From assembly GCA_016709845.1 (NCBI GenBank), contig JADJMA010000024.1:1-64000 (forward strand): 64,000 nucleotides of DNA, in the 5' to 3' direction. Positions 30,258 to 40,073 of the stretch are shown piece by piece. The DNA is from Flammeovirgaceae bacterium. Its GTDB lineage: Bacteria > Bacteroidota > Bacteroidia > Cytophagales > Cyclobacteriaceae. The position numbers and the translations under genes are program-made. The notes below the pieces were generated by a model. It worked only from the letters and a program-made list of their open reading frames with translations. It was not told the origin of the DNA and searched no databases. Numbering within the stretch: position 1 is the first letter of the stretch; each line of letters begins with the position of its first letter.

Positions 30258-31953
30258 ATGGGACTGTTTCGTAACCTATTCATAGGAAAACAAAGTATAC
30301 CCTCACGAGCTGATTATAAATACGCCCTGCTTCGCAGTCAGTTTGCGATCATTATGTGTGCGATAGCTTTGTTCTATATTGGCCTTGATACCTATAATGG
30401 CGTGACCGTCTTTATCCCTTTCTACCTTCTGCTTGGAGGAGTAGCAATTGTCTCTATTTTTCTTAATAGGTACAAATACTTCATTGCAGCAACCGTTGTT
30501 CAATTAATGATTTTGAACACGATGATCTTCCTTTTTGCAGATGTGGATCATCCCTACGGTGGTGTCTTTTTCTATTTTATGACCTGTTCTGTGACAGCCC
30601 TTATCCTGTTAAATAATTATCACCGAGCTATCAGCATTGGTTTTGCACTGCTCCCTATTTTATTAGGATACATTGCCTACACTTATGATTTCAATCTTAT
30701 TCCCCCTCCTGTTTATGAAGACGAGATGATTCGGATCAATTTCATCACAAACCTGACCATCGGAATTATTTCAAATGCATTCGTTGTCTATTTTCTGATG
30801 GCCCGTAATACAGAAGTGGAAAATTCTCTCAGAGAGAATGAGCGCCATTTGATAAAAGTGTCCACGGATTTAAAAATAAGTGAGGATAGATTTGTAATGG
30901 CTTTGCAAGGCTCAAAAGCTGGTATCTATGAATGGCGAGTTAAAACAAATAGTATTTATGTTAGCCCTTATTGGAAAGAAATCTTAGGCTACTCGAATGA
31001 TGAGTTGGCAAACTTAACATTCGATACCTATCTAACCTTTCTTCACAAGGAGGATGCGAAAAAAATATTGTTTTTAGTTGAAGAAAAATTCAAGACCCAT
31101 GCGCCATATCAAATAGAACTTCAGATTAGGACTAAAAGCGGAGCTTACAAATGGGTTCAGGATAGTGGGATTTCCAAACAAGATGAGGAAGGGAATACTA
31201 CCATAGTGATAGGTTCCATCATTGACATTGATGAACGAAAAAAGGCCGAAAATGAATTAGCCATTAAGAATTTCCAGTTGGCAAAAACAAACGAAGAATT
31301 AGATCGCTTTGTTTATAGTGCTTCCCATGATATGCGGGCACCGCTTAGCTCACTGTTAGGACTTATTCACCTTTCTGAAAAAACAGACCGACCCGAAGAA
31401 ATTGGAACCTTATTACAAATGATGAAAGATCGGATCAAAACGATGGAAGGTTTTATAAAGGAGGTTACCGATTACTCGCGCAATACGCGCCTTGATTTGC
31501 CTTATTCAGGTGTCACTTTTTGATTTGGTTAGTGAGGTGGTCCATAATCTTGCCTATTCAATCGTAAACAAAAAGGTTCGCATCGATATTGCTATCGACA
31601 AAAAAATTCTATTGGACACAGATGTTAATCGTTTAAAGGTGGTGATCAATAATTTATTATCGAACGCGTATAAATATCATCAGTTCGATAAGCACGATCC
31701 TTACATTCGAATTGCGGCCAACGAAAAAGGTCAAACTATAATAATGACGATAGAGGATAATGGACAAGGAATAGCTCCTGAACATCATGTGCGAATTTTT
31801 GAAATGTTCTATCGCGCCTCCGAATCCTCGGATGGTTCAGGACTTGGATTATACATCGTGAAAGAAACACTCGATAAGTTAAATGGAAGCATCAGCGTAA
31901 CCTCAAAAGGGGGAGGCACGGAGTTTATCGTTACCCTTCCTTCAAAACTATAA
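30258..31953 (+). CDS. Membrane sensor histidine kinase with PAS domain, one frameshift
   Basis: About six N-terminal membrane helices are followed by a PAS/PAC domain (EDRFVMALQGSKAGIYEW to IGSIIDIDERK). Next come FVYSASHDMRAPLSSLLGL (phospho-acceptor His) and an ATPase domain (NNLLSNAYKYHQF, IEDNGQGIA, MFYRASESSDGSGLGLYIVKE). The frame slips near 31502 by one base. It shares the same membrane module and H-box as the tandem kinases at 12678-15197 but carries the extra PAS sensor. Confidence 0.87.
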
Positions 31954-33204
31954 TTAGTTCTCCTCTTTAGTTTTCGAATGATAATAAAGCACGTTTGAGT
32001 TTTCCTCTTTAAATATTTCATTTCCAACTCGAACAATATCTTCCGCTGTTACGGATTCAATCAGATCGCCTTCGCGGTTAATTAAATCTGCATCGCCCGA
32101 CAAGGCGGCAAAGGCCAGATTCATCGCACGATTGATCACTTCCACTTTTTCAAACTCCATAGCCGTGAGTGATTGGTTTTTAACTTTTTGCAATTCTCCC
32201 GGCTTCAATCCCTCCTTCAACAAAGTCTGAATCACCTTTTCCAACTCCTCCTCTCCGACTTCCGGTGTAATTCCTGGGCTTAGCCTTCCACTTATTACAA
32301 ACATTCCGGGATCAATAGAACCCATGGTAAACGAGGATATCGAAGTAAAGATTTTCTTTTCTTTTACTAACTGATTATATAAACGGCTCGATTGCCCGCG
32401 GCTTAAAATATCGCTAAGAAGTTCGGCCACATAAAAGTCATTATTAAATCGCCCTTGCATATGATAACTTTTGTAGAGGGCGTGGGCGGGTACCTTGGCA
32501 TTAACCGTGAGCGTTCGTTTTGCGGTTTGCAATGGTTCACGGGCAAGCTGTCTCGGCTTCTTAATCCCTACCGGTATGGGCCCAAACCATTTTTCAGCAA
32601 GGCCTTTTACTTGTTCATGTGTAACATTACCTGCCACCACCAAAATAGCATTGTTAGGAATGTAATGCGTAAAGAAAAAATCTTTTACATCGTCCATCGT
32701 AGCATTTTCAATATGGCTAATTTCTTTGCCAATGGTTGCCCATTGGTAGGGGTGTGTTTTATACGCTAACGGCCTGATCTTTAGCCAGACATCGCCATAG
32801 GGTTGATTGAGATAACGCTGTTTAAATTCCTCCACCACCACTTTGCGTTGAACTTCCAAAACAGCAGGATCAAAAGACAAACTCAACATCCGGTCGCTCT
32901 CTAGCCAAAACCCAGTTTCTAGATTAGATGCCGGAACGGTCAGATAGTAATTAGTAATATCCGTATTGGTGAAGGCATTATTCTCACCGCCAACCTGTTG
33001 TAACGGCTCGTCATAGCTCGGAATATTCAACGAACCGCCAAACATTAAATGTTCAAATAAGTGGGCAAAGCCGGTTTTATCAGGCTGTTCGTCTCGTGAA
33101 CCTACATTGTACAAAATATTCATTACCGCTATTTGCACGGTAGGATCTTCGTGTACCAGTACCTGAAGGCCATTATCTAATGTAAATGTTGAGAAGGGAA
33201 TCAT
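31954..33204 (-). CDS. M16-family zinc protease (insulinase-like)
   Basis: The 416-residue protein has the inverted zinc motif HLFEH (H48, E51, H52) in GFAHLFEHLMFGGS, and downstream VVEEFKQR with the third ligand. It includes N-terminal and C-terminal M16 domains, corresponding to one catalytic half. No signal peptide is seen, so it is probably cytoplasmic or exported by another route. It is intact and ends directly next to the convergent kinase gene. Confidence 0.88.
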   Translation of the reverse strand: MIPFSTFTLDNGLQVLVHEDPTVQIAVMNILYNVGSRDEQPDKTGFAHLFEHLMFGGSLNIPSYDEPLQQVGGENNAFTNTDITNYYLTVPASNLETGFWLESDRMLSLSFDPAVLEVQRKVVVEEFKQRYLNQPYGDVWLKIRPLAYKTHPYQWATIGKEISHIENATMDDVKDFFFTHYIPNNAILVVAGNVTHEQVKGLAEKWFGPIPVGIKKPRQLAREPLQTAKRTLTVNAKVPAHALYKSYHMQGRFNNDFYVAELLSDILSRGQSSRLYNQLVKEKKIFTSISSFTMGSIDPGMFVISGRLSPGITPEVGEEELEKVIQTLLKEGLKPGELQKVKNQSLTAMEFEKVEVINRAMNLAFAALSGDADLINREGDLIESVTAEDIVRVGNEIFKEENSNVLYYHSKTKEEN

Positions 33205-33314
33205 TCGTATAAGCTAAATTCTAAACAAAGTGATAATCACTGGGCCGCAAGATAGTCTGCCCGTTAATTTTTTCTATATTTTCGCATCTACCTTATATAA
33301 ATGTCTTTTCGGAT

Positions 33315-35294
33315 ATGAAATTTCAGCGCAAGAAATACTCCAATGAAGTTCTCATCGCATTATATGAAGCTTTGCTTCGCCCGCGGTTAATTGAAGAAAA
33401 GATGCTGATTTTACTTCGACAAAATAAAATCAGTAAATGGTTTAGCGGTATCGGGCAGGAAGCCATCTCCGTAGGTATTACGCAGGCTCTCGATAAAGAT
33501 GAATATATCTTGCCGATGCACCGAAACCTGGGGGTTTTTACGGGTCGCGAATTACCCTTTACCCGGCTTTTCGCGCAATGGCAAGGCACCCCGATGGGCT
33601 ACACCAAAGGCCGCGACCGATCTTTCCATTTCGGTACTAACGAACACCACATTGTGGGTATGATCTCGCACCTAGGGCCTCAAAATGGCGTAGCCGATGG
33701 TATTGCCCTGGGCACGCAATTAAGAAATGAGAAAAAAGTTACTGTCGTTTTTAATGGCGATGGCGGTACCAGCCAGGGAGATTTTCATGAAGCGATAAAC
33801 GTTGCGGCTGTTTGGAACTTGCCTGTGATCTTTGTGGTAGAAAACAATGGCTACGGTCTGTCAACACCCAGCCGCGAACAATTTAAATGCAAACAATTTA
33901 TTGACAAGGCTATCGGCTATGGAATAAAAGGAGTTCAGGTTGATGGCAATAATATTCTGGAAGTGTTTGATACTGTAAACACGCTCGCCACAAACATGCG
34001 TAAAAACCCGGAACCTGTATTATTGGAATGTATAACATTTAGAATGCGCGGCCATGAGGAAGCATCGGGCACCAAGTATGTTCCGAAAAAACTGATGGAC
34101 GAATGGGCTAAAAAAGATCCAATTAGTAACTACGAACAGTTTCTGATTAAGGAAAAAATTATAGAACAAAAATTTGCAGATACCACTCGTAAGAAAATAA
34201 AAAGCGAAATAGAAGCCGGGCTGGAAGAAGCATTTAAGGAAACGTTGCCAGTACCGGATACCGAGCTGGAGCTTAAGGATGTCTATGCTCCTTATGTTGA
34301 ATCGATTGTTTCACCAAAATCAGAAAAAAAATCCGAACGAAGATTTATTGATGCCATCAGTGACGGCCTGCGGCAAAGTATGGAACGCCATGATAACCTC
34401 GTGTTGATGGGGCAGGACATTGCCGACTATGGTGGCGTGTTTAAAATCACCGAAGGGTTTGTAGAAAAGTTTGGAAAAGATAGAGTACGCAACACGCCCT
34501 TGTGCGAAGCCGCCATTCTAGGCACTAGTTTAGGTCTATCTATCAAAGGCATGAAAGCGATGGTGGAAATGCAATTCGCGGACTTTGTTACAGAGGGCTT
34601 TAATCAAATAATAAACAATCTCGCTAAAACACATTGGCGGTGGGGTCAGGCTGTTGATGTAGTGGTACGCATGCCAACGGGTGCGGGCACCGCTGCGGGT
34701 CCGTTTCATAGCCAAAGTAATGAAGCGTGGTTTTTTCACACACCCGGATTAAAAATTGTATACCCTTCCAATCCTTACGATGCCAAAGGATTATTGTGCG
34801 CTGCGTTGGAAGATCCTAATCCGTATTTATTCTTTGAACACAAAGTCCTTTACCGGTCTATCAAAGATCAAATTCCTGACGATTATTATACGATTGAAGT
34901 TGGTAAGGCCAAGTTGATAGGTGAAGGCAATGATCTTTCTATCATTACCTATGGAATGGGAGTGCATTGGGCTAAAGAAATATTGACGGCTATGCCGGAT
35001 GTAAGTGCCGATCTTCTTGACTTGCGAACTCTTTTACCGTGGGACAAAGAAGCGGTTATGGAAACCGTGAAGAAGACAGGTCGGGTTCTTATTTTTCATG
35101 AAGACACATTAACTGGTGGAATTGGTGGAGAAATAGCCGCCTGGATTGGAGAGCATGCTTTCAATTATCTCGATGGACCCGTATTTCGGGAAGCCAGCTT
35201 AGATACCGCCATACCTTTTGCCGCTACTCTCGAGCAAAATTTTCTACCTAAAGGGAGATTAAAATCCCGAATTGAAGAGCTGCTAAAATTCTAA
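33315..35294 (+). CDS. 2-oxoacid dehydrogenase E1, alpha and beta subunits fused
   Basis: Thiamine-diphosphate enzyme that decarboxylates a 2-oxoacid in a pyruvate or branched-chain dehydrogenase complex. The alpha half (1-330) has GDGGTSQGDFHEAIN with the ThDP motif (GDG near 148, NN at 177-178). The beta half begins near residue 342 (RRFIDAISDGLRQ) and contains TPLCEAAILGTSLG and DLRTLLPWD. The fusion is frequent in Bacteroidota; E2 and E3 genes are not nearby. The substrate (branched-chain versus pyruvate) is unresolved. Confidence 0.88.
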   Translation: MKFQRKKYSNEVLIALYEALLRPRLIEEKMLILLRQNKISKWFSGIGQEAISVGITQALDKDEYILPMHRNLGVFTGRELPFTRLFAQWQGTPMGYTKGRDRSFHFGTNEHHIVGMISHLGPQNGVADGIALGTQLRNEKKVTVVFNGDGGTSQGDFHEAINVAAVWNLPVIFVVENNGYGLSTPSREQFKCKQFIDKAIGYGIKGVQVDGNNILEVFDTVNTLATNMRKNPEPVLLECITFRMRGHEEASGTKYVPKKLMDEWAKKDPISNYEQFLIKEKIIEQKFADTTRKKIKSEIEAGLEEAFKETLPVPDTELELKDVYAPYVESIVSPKSEKKSERRFIDAISDGLRQSMERHDNLVLMGQDIADYGGVFKITEGFVEKFGKDRVRNTPLCEAAILGTSLGLSIKGMKAMVEMQFADFVTEGFNQIINNLAKTHWRWGQAVDVVVRMPTGAGTAAGPFHSQSNEAWFFHTPGLKIVYPSNPYDAKGLLCAALEDPNPYLFFEHKVLYRSIKDQIPDDYYTIEVGKAKLIGEGNDLSIITYGMGVHWAKEILTAMPDVSADLLDLRTLLPWDKEAVMETVKKTGRVLIFHEDTLTGGIGGEIAAWIGEHAFNYLDGPVFREASLDTAIPFAATLEQNFLPKGRLKSRIEELLKF

Positions 35295-35374
35295 GCAACA
35301 ATTGTCGTTATAAACCATTATAGAGGAAGAACATTGCTTTTTTCCTTATCTTAGCCTGTTTATAGCATATTAAA

Positions 35375-38005
35375 TTGAAGCCTGCTAAAGAAATAGTGAA
35401 CCCAGTAAGCAAACGCCTGATATTTTGGGGGTCGTTGCTGGTTTTGTTCTTTCTTTCTTCCCACCTCAATGCGCAGGATAAAAAACCAATTAATAATAAG
35501 GGGGTAATTCGTCAGATGAAGGCGAAATCCATGTCACGCAAGGAGAAAGCAACCACCAAAGATATTGCCGGAAAAAAATTGCGCACCCGCAACGAGTCTT
35601 CTGCACAACGAGCCGTGTATTCTTCCAGTTCGCCCTATAAAAACAAAAGAAGATCGGGGGGCGATCAGGTTGGTAAGCCGATTGGTGGCAATGCCCCGCG
35701 TATTCGCTCTAGTTCCGCAGCGCATGCTCGCGCGAATGTATATCCTCAAAAAGGGCCGTTTATTAATCACAATTCAAAAAAACCTGAGCAAGCATATTCT
35801 AACAAGCGTGAGCTTTCACGGTTAGCACGTTTACAAACCCGACAAGAGCCTCCCGGTAAAAAGAAACGGGTTACTCCACGATCGGGATCGCAAGCCTACG
35901 TTACCCGCGGACGCAAGAATGTTTATTGGGGAAAATTTTCTAAAGGAGAACGCGCATTTACAACAGACATTGCAGGTAGACCCTTGCGTGCGCGTAATTT
36001 CAGAACCCCGGCTAATCCAATTATTAAAGCACCTGATCCTTACTATGGTCGTAAACAAACCGGTGATCGTGCCTATTCAGGAACGTATCGTTCGGGCTAT
36101 AAAACTGCCACGAGACGTGGAGAATTACCCTGGAAAGGTGACGTTTCCGGGCAGCCTATTCGAAAGAGTAAAGGAAGAGATAATCAGGTAGCTGGTGTGC
36201 CCGGTTCTGGTCCACGGATAAGACCAGGATTTAGTGCCAACTACATGAAGAAAGATTTTTCACGCTTGCGCGGAATAAAACCTGAAAAAGGAGGCGGAAG
36301 CGTTACCGGAAAATACAGATCAAATCAACCGCTAACTCCTAAAGCACCAGGTATAGGCGCAAACTATATGCGTCAGGATCAAAATAAGTTACGAGGTATT
36401 AAGCCTGTGAAAGGCGGAGGTTCCGTGACCGGTAAATTCAAATCCAATCAACCACTCAGTGCACGGGCACCGGGCATTGGAGCCTCGTATATGAAAAAAG
36501 ATCTTGGCAAACTACGAGGTATTAAACCTACCAAAGGCGGAGGCGGTAGCATTAGTGCTCAAATGAAAAAAGGTAGAAATACTCCGTTAGGTGCTCGTCC
36601 GCCAGCTAACCCAAGCGTAGCTAATAAAATGGGCAATTTCTCAGGAAATATTCGCTCAGTTAGACCGCCAAAAGGTGGTGGTAGTGTGAGCGGACAGCTA
36701 AAGAAAACCACTACCACGCCCTTGCCTGTACGCGCGCCATTAGATCAACGCGCAGCCAATTACCAAGACAAGTACCAAGGGTTTATAAAACGTAACCGGG
36801 TTTCTGAAGGCTTTAGTCAGGATGGATTAAGTTATTCGGGTAGCCTTAAAGCACGAAGACCTCCAAAAGGTGGTGGCAGCATAAGTGGTCACGTTTGGAA
36901 CAATGACAATAAACCGCTCGCGGGGACAGCGCCTGGTGGATCGGCCAATAAGATTGATAGATATCAAGGTGACTTAACCTTAGTTCGGAAATCTTTTAGT
37001 CGGGATGGTTACGACTTCTCGGGCTATAACAAAACCAGGAAACCTTTGAAAGGAGGAGGCAGCATAAGTGGCCAGGTTTGGAACAACAATAATAAGCCGC
37101 TCACGGGCACAGCACCTGGTGGATCGGCCAATAAGATTGATAGATATCAAGGTGACTTAACCTTAGTTCGGAAATCTTTTAGTCGGGATGGTTACGACTT
37201 CTCGGGTTATAATAAAACCAAAAAGCCAGAAAAAGGTGGTGGTAGTGTTAGTGGAAAACTTTGGAATAATAATGGTGAACCCTTACCTGTAAGAATGCCC
37301 TCTGGAGATCAGGCAGGAGATATAAACTACTCTGGAAAAACCCGGTTACCCAGATTCAAACGTGAGTATGTTCGCAATCCAAATGCTGTTGAACCCGCCT
37401 TGAAAAAACATAGTCCTTACGAAACAGTTTATCAGGTTAATGGCCTGATGGTTCGCGTTAAGCAAAAGGAAACAGAAACAAAACCGAAAGCAGTTAAGGG
37501 GTCAATGCCTGGCGTTCCACCCAGCAAAGCTTCTGTTAAAGCCGGTGAATACGGTGGTACGATGAAAGTTTATTGGGAATATGCGCACAATCCAAGCAGT
37601 GCAGACGGAGCCCAGAAAACAATAAAATATTCCAAATCATTTAAGGAGGCTACCGAGTTTGGTGGTAAAACCAGACTTAATAAAAACATTCGTCACAATC
37701 CTAATAGTAGTCGTGATGCCTTGATGGTTATAGCCCCGGGCCGAGCGTATGCCCGCATTGGCGACTTCCAGGGAAATATCAAAATGAATAAGTTCAATCA
37801 CAACAAGCATTTTCCTGATGCCACGTTTGCCCATGGCAAAGGAAATAATGTGAAGGAAGAACGAACTATCGTAACCGATGTTAAATTATTGTGGACAAAG
37901 CTATTTAAGAAAAATAGTACTCAGCCCGATGCCGTTAAAGACAAAGTAAGAAGGCCCCGGTACGATAAGAACGAGAAAGAATTGTGGAAAGATCTTTACC
38001 ATTAG
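35375..38005 (+). CDS. Large repeat-rich basic exported protein of unknown function
   Basis: I do not recognise this family. It is 876 residues from TTG 35375; GTG at 35396 is an equally good start. The N-terminus LIFWGSLLVLFFLSSHLNAQ is a signal peptide, so it is exported. The rest is very basic, poor in hydrophobic runs, and repetitive. Seven KGGGS[VI][ST]G-type motifs fall at about residues 305, 346, 387, 433, 498, 559 and 620, each followed by a PL...AP stretch. Two near-identical 61-residue units lie at about 520-640. Earlier DIAG/DVSG..PLR motifs and later GK.RL...NP motifs look like related, diverged units. YtxJ follows after four bases. Confidence 0.75.
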   Translation: MKPAKEIVNPVSKRLIFWGSLLVLFFLSSHLNAQDKKPINNKGVIRQMKAKSMSRKEKATTKDIAGKKLRTRNESSAQRAVYSSSSPYKNKRRSGGDQVGKPIGGNAPRIRSSSAAHARANVYPQKGPFINHNSKKPEQAYSNKRELSRLARLQTRQEPPGKKKRVTPRSGSQAYVTRGRKNVYWGKFSKGERAFTTDIAGRPLRARNFRTPANPIIKAPDPYYGRKQTGDRAYSGTYRSGYKTATRRGELPWKGDVSGQPIRKSKGRDNQVAGVPGSGPRIRPGFSANYMKKDFSRLRGIKPEKGGGSVTGKYRSNQPLTPKAPGIGANYMRQDQNKLRGIKPVKGGGSVTGKFKSNQPLSARAPGIGASYMKKDLGKLRGIKPTKGGGGSISAQMKKGRNTPLGARPPANPSVANKMGNFSGNIRSVRPPKGGGSVSGQLKKTTTTPLPVRAPLDQRAANYQDKYQGFIKRNRVSEGFSQDGLSYSGSLKARRPPKGGGSISGHVWNNDNKPLAGTAPGGSANKIDRYQGDLTLVRKSFSRDGYDFSGYNKTRKPLKGGGSISGQVWNNNNKPLTGTAPGGSANKIDRYQGDLTLVRKSFSRDGYDFSGYNKTKKPEKGGGSVSGKLWNNNGEPLPVRMPSGDQAGDINYSGKTRLPRFKREYVRNPNAVEPALKKHSPYETVYQVNGLMVRVKQKETETKPKAVKGSMPGVPPSKASVKAGEYGGTMKVYWEYAHNPSSADGAQKTIKYSKSFKEATEFGGKTRLNKNIRHNPNSSRDALMVIAPGRAYARIGDFQGNIKMNKFNHNKHFPDATFAHGKGNNVKEERTIVTDVKLLWTKLFKKNSTQPDAVKDKVRRPRYDKNEKELWKDLYH
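36283..37270 (+). repeat. Coding repeat array with KGGGS motif
   Basis: The part of the exported-protein gene with seven repeats of the KGGGS module. The best-preserved unit is 183 bases (61 codons): bases 36932-37023 and 37115-37206 are identical over 92 bases, showing recent duplication or gene conversion. Confidence 0.8.
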
Positions 38006-38009
38006 AATT

Positions 38010-38369
38010 ATGAATTGGACTAAATTAGTTTCTAAAGAACAACTGGAAAGCATTCAGAAAGAATCTCAAAATCACCCTGTAGTTATTTTCAAGCACAGTA
38101 CAAGTTGCTCCGTAAGTAAAGCCAGTCTGGCCCGGTTAGAGCGAAATTGGAAAGTAGACGATCTACCTGAGGTACCGCTTTATTTATTGGATTTGCTTAG
38201 CTACCGCGATATCTCCAACGCTATTGCCAAAACCTTTCAGGTACATCACGAATCTCCTCAGGTTTTAATTATTAAAAATGGGCAATCTGTTTACGATAAG
38301 TCTCATTTTGACATAGACTTTTCAGGTATAAAAAATGCAATAAAGAATACTTCAGAACCCAGCAACTAA
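38010..38369 (+). CDS. ytxJ: Bacillithiol-system redox protein YtxJ (BrxC-like)
   Basis: A 119-residue thioredoxin-fold monothiol protein. FKHSTSCSVSKASL places the active cysteine at C33, and HHESPQVLIIKNG contains the cis-proline. This matches DUF2847/YtxJ, proposed to reduce bacillithiol mixed disulfides. It starts four bases after the repeat-rich protein gene, suggesting co-transcription. The window also has bshC. Confidence 0.88.
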   Translation: MNWTKLVSKEQLESIQKESQNHPVVIFKHSTSCSVSKASLARLERNWKVDDLPEVPLYLLDLLSYRDISNAIAKTFQVHHESPQVLIIKNGQSVYDKSHFDIDFSGIKNAIKNTSEPSN

Positions 38370-38479
38370 AATCATCTGCTGGTCTGAAGGGCTAACACTT
38401 AGTGAGACATCGCCTTCGGGATTCAAAACAGAGTTATTATTTCTGTGTTAGTTCTTTTACCTTTATCTTTCTAATCAAA

Positions 38480-39223
38480 ATGAAATCCTTAAGAGCACTT
38501 CAGTTTATGATGGTTTGTGGATGCTTGGCAGCAACCGCTCCCTCCTATGCTCAAACTCAGGATGTTTACGAATACGATTCAGAATTTACTTGGGGAATCA
38601 ATAAAAACTCCGCAGGCGGACTGATCGGTGGTTTTACATTTAAGAAGGCTCGCAAGCGCAAGGAAAATATACTTGAAACTTTCGGGTTGGAAATAATGAA
38701 TGTTAAGAGTCCGCAGGAAGCAAGACATAGCTCGGGCTATACCGGCAATTATTTCATTTTTGGAAAAAGTAACTACCTGTATAGTTTCCGGTTTCAATAT
38801 GGCCGGGATTATATCTTATTTACCAAGGCGCCTCAGCAAGGTGTAGAAATCAAGGCCGTACTGGCCGCTGGCCCCTCTTTAGGCGTTATAGCCCCCTACT
38901 ATATTGAGCGTACGGTCGACAATAGTTTTTTTACTTCTGTACATGAACAATATGACCCGAACAATCCTAATCATGCCTACAACAATATTTTAGGAACAGG
39001 TAATCTCTTTGAAGGATTGGGTGAATCCAGCTTAACAGTTGGATTAAATGTTAAGGCGGCTTTAAACTTTGAACTTGGCTATCTGAAGAGTCAGGTTACC
39101 GGCTTTGAAGTCGGTTTTTTAGTTGATTCTTATATTAACGAAGTTACCCTGGTGCCTACAGCAAAAAATAAAGCGGTATTCCCAACCGTGTTTTTTACAT
39201 TATTCTATGGCAATCGTAAGTAA
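38480..39223 (+). CDS. Outer-membrane barrel-like protein of unknown function
   Basis: From ATG 38480 the 247-residue protein has a signal peptide (LRALQFMMVCGCLAATAPSYAQ) and a series of amphipathic strands with aromatic caps, ending PTVFFTLFYGNRK, typical of a barrel. The cysteine in the signal (VCGC) is not in a good lipobox, so lipidation is unlikely. No named family is recognised. It lies between ytxJ and tonB. Confidence 0.65.
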   Translation: MKSLRALQFMMVCGCLAATAPSYAQTQDVYEYDSEFTWGINKNSAGGLIGGFTFKKARKRKENILETFGLEIMNVKSPQEARHSSGYTGNYFIFGKSNYLYSFRFQYGRDYILFTKAPQQGVEIKAVLAAGPSLGVIAPYYIERTVDNSFFTSVHEQYDPNNPNHAYNNILGTGNLFEGLGESSLTVGLNVKAALNFELGYLKSQVTGFEVGFLVDSYINEVTLVPTAKNKAVFPTVFFTLFYGNRK

Positions 39224-39282
39224 TTACGATTAAAAATTTCTTGTTTTTATGTGACTGGGTGGGCATAAGTGCATTCTATTAT

Positions 39283-39290
39283 TATATTTG
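39283..39290 (+). promoter_or_regulatory. Possible Bacteroidota -7 promoter element upstream of tonB
   Basis: TATATTTG matches the consensus TAnnTTTG and lies 27 bases before the tonB start at 39317. No convincing -33 TTTG was found, so the call is weak. Confidence 0.3.
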
Positions 39291-39316
39291 AGATTCTAAA
39301 CCACAATTTACGTTGT

Positions 39317-39991
39317 ATGGAAGCGAAAAAGACAGATAAGGCCGATTTAACAACAAAGACAAGTCTCTTTTTTAGTATTGGCTTATTAGTTACAATGGCC
39401 TTGGTTTTCATGGCCTTTGAATGGAAGAGCTACGAAGACGACTTAGTCGACTTACAAGGCAAGAACACAAACATTTTTGAAGAAATGTTAGAGGTTCCGC
39501 CCACAGAACAACCCCCACCACCCGCTCCTATTATTCAGCAACGACAAATTGTGGAAGTGCCCGATGAGGAAGCAATCAAAGAAGATCTTAACCTTAAGTT
39601 TGACGTTGAGGTAACCGAGGAAACGAAAGTGGAACAGGTTATTGTTGCTCCTGTTGAAGAGAAAGAAGATGTCGAGCAGATCTTTAGTGTGGTTGAAGAA
39701 TCTGCTGAACCTAAAGGAGGTATGGGTGCTTTCTATAAATATGTAGGCGATAAAATTAAATATCCTGCGCAAGCCCGAAGAATGGGTGTCGAAGGACGCG
39801 TGTTCGTTGAATTCGTTGTAAATCGTGATGGTAGTATTGTTGATGTAAGAGCTCTTAAGGGTATTGGGGCCGGTTGTGATGAAGAAGCTGTGCGAATTGT
39901 ACAAAGTGCACCAGCCTGGAAGCCTGGCAAGCAAAGAGGAAAGCCTGTAAGACAAAAAATGGTTATCCCTATTATTTTCAAGTTGGGATAA
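39317..39991 (+). CDS. tonB: Energy transducer TonB-family protein
   Basis: Links proton-motive force at the inner membrane to outer-membrane receptors. From MEAKKTDKAD (39317) there is one membrane helix near residues 15-33, a Pro-rich stretch (PPTEQPPPPAP), an acidic linker and a C-terminal TonB domain (KYPAQARRMGVEGRVFVEFVV to KMVIPIIFKL). No ExbB/ExbD genes are adjacent. It is intact. Confidence 0.9.
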   Translation: MEAKKTDKADLTTKTSLFFSIGLLVTMALVFMAFEWKSYEDDLVDLQGKNTNIFEEMLEVPPTEQPPPPAPIIQQRQIVEVPDEEAIKEDLNLKFDVEVTEETKVEQVIVAPVEEKEDVEQIFSVVEESAEPKGGMGAFYKYVGDKIKYPAQARRMGVEGRVFVEFVVNRDGSIVDVRALKGIGAGCDEEAVRIVQSAPAWKPGKQRGKPVRQKMVIPIIFKLG

Positions 39992-40013
39992 TTCCAAAAT
40001 CAGAAATAAATAA

Positions 40014-40042
40014 AAACCCTGACCTTTAGTCAGGGTTTTTTT
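40014..40042 (+). terminator. Rho-independent terminator after tonB
   Basis: AAACCCTGAC (40014-40023), loop CTTTA and GTCAGGGTTT (40029-40038) form a perfect 10-bp stem followed by a T tract. It lies 23 bases after the tonB stop and could serve the convergent acetyltransferase gene as well. Confidence 0.92.
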
Positions 40043-40073
40043 ATTGCTATTGCGGAGGCTTAAAAAATGAATC

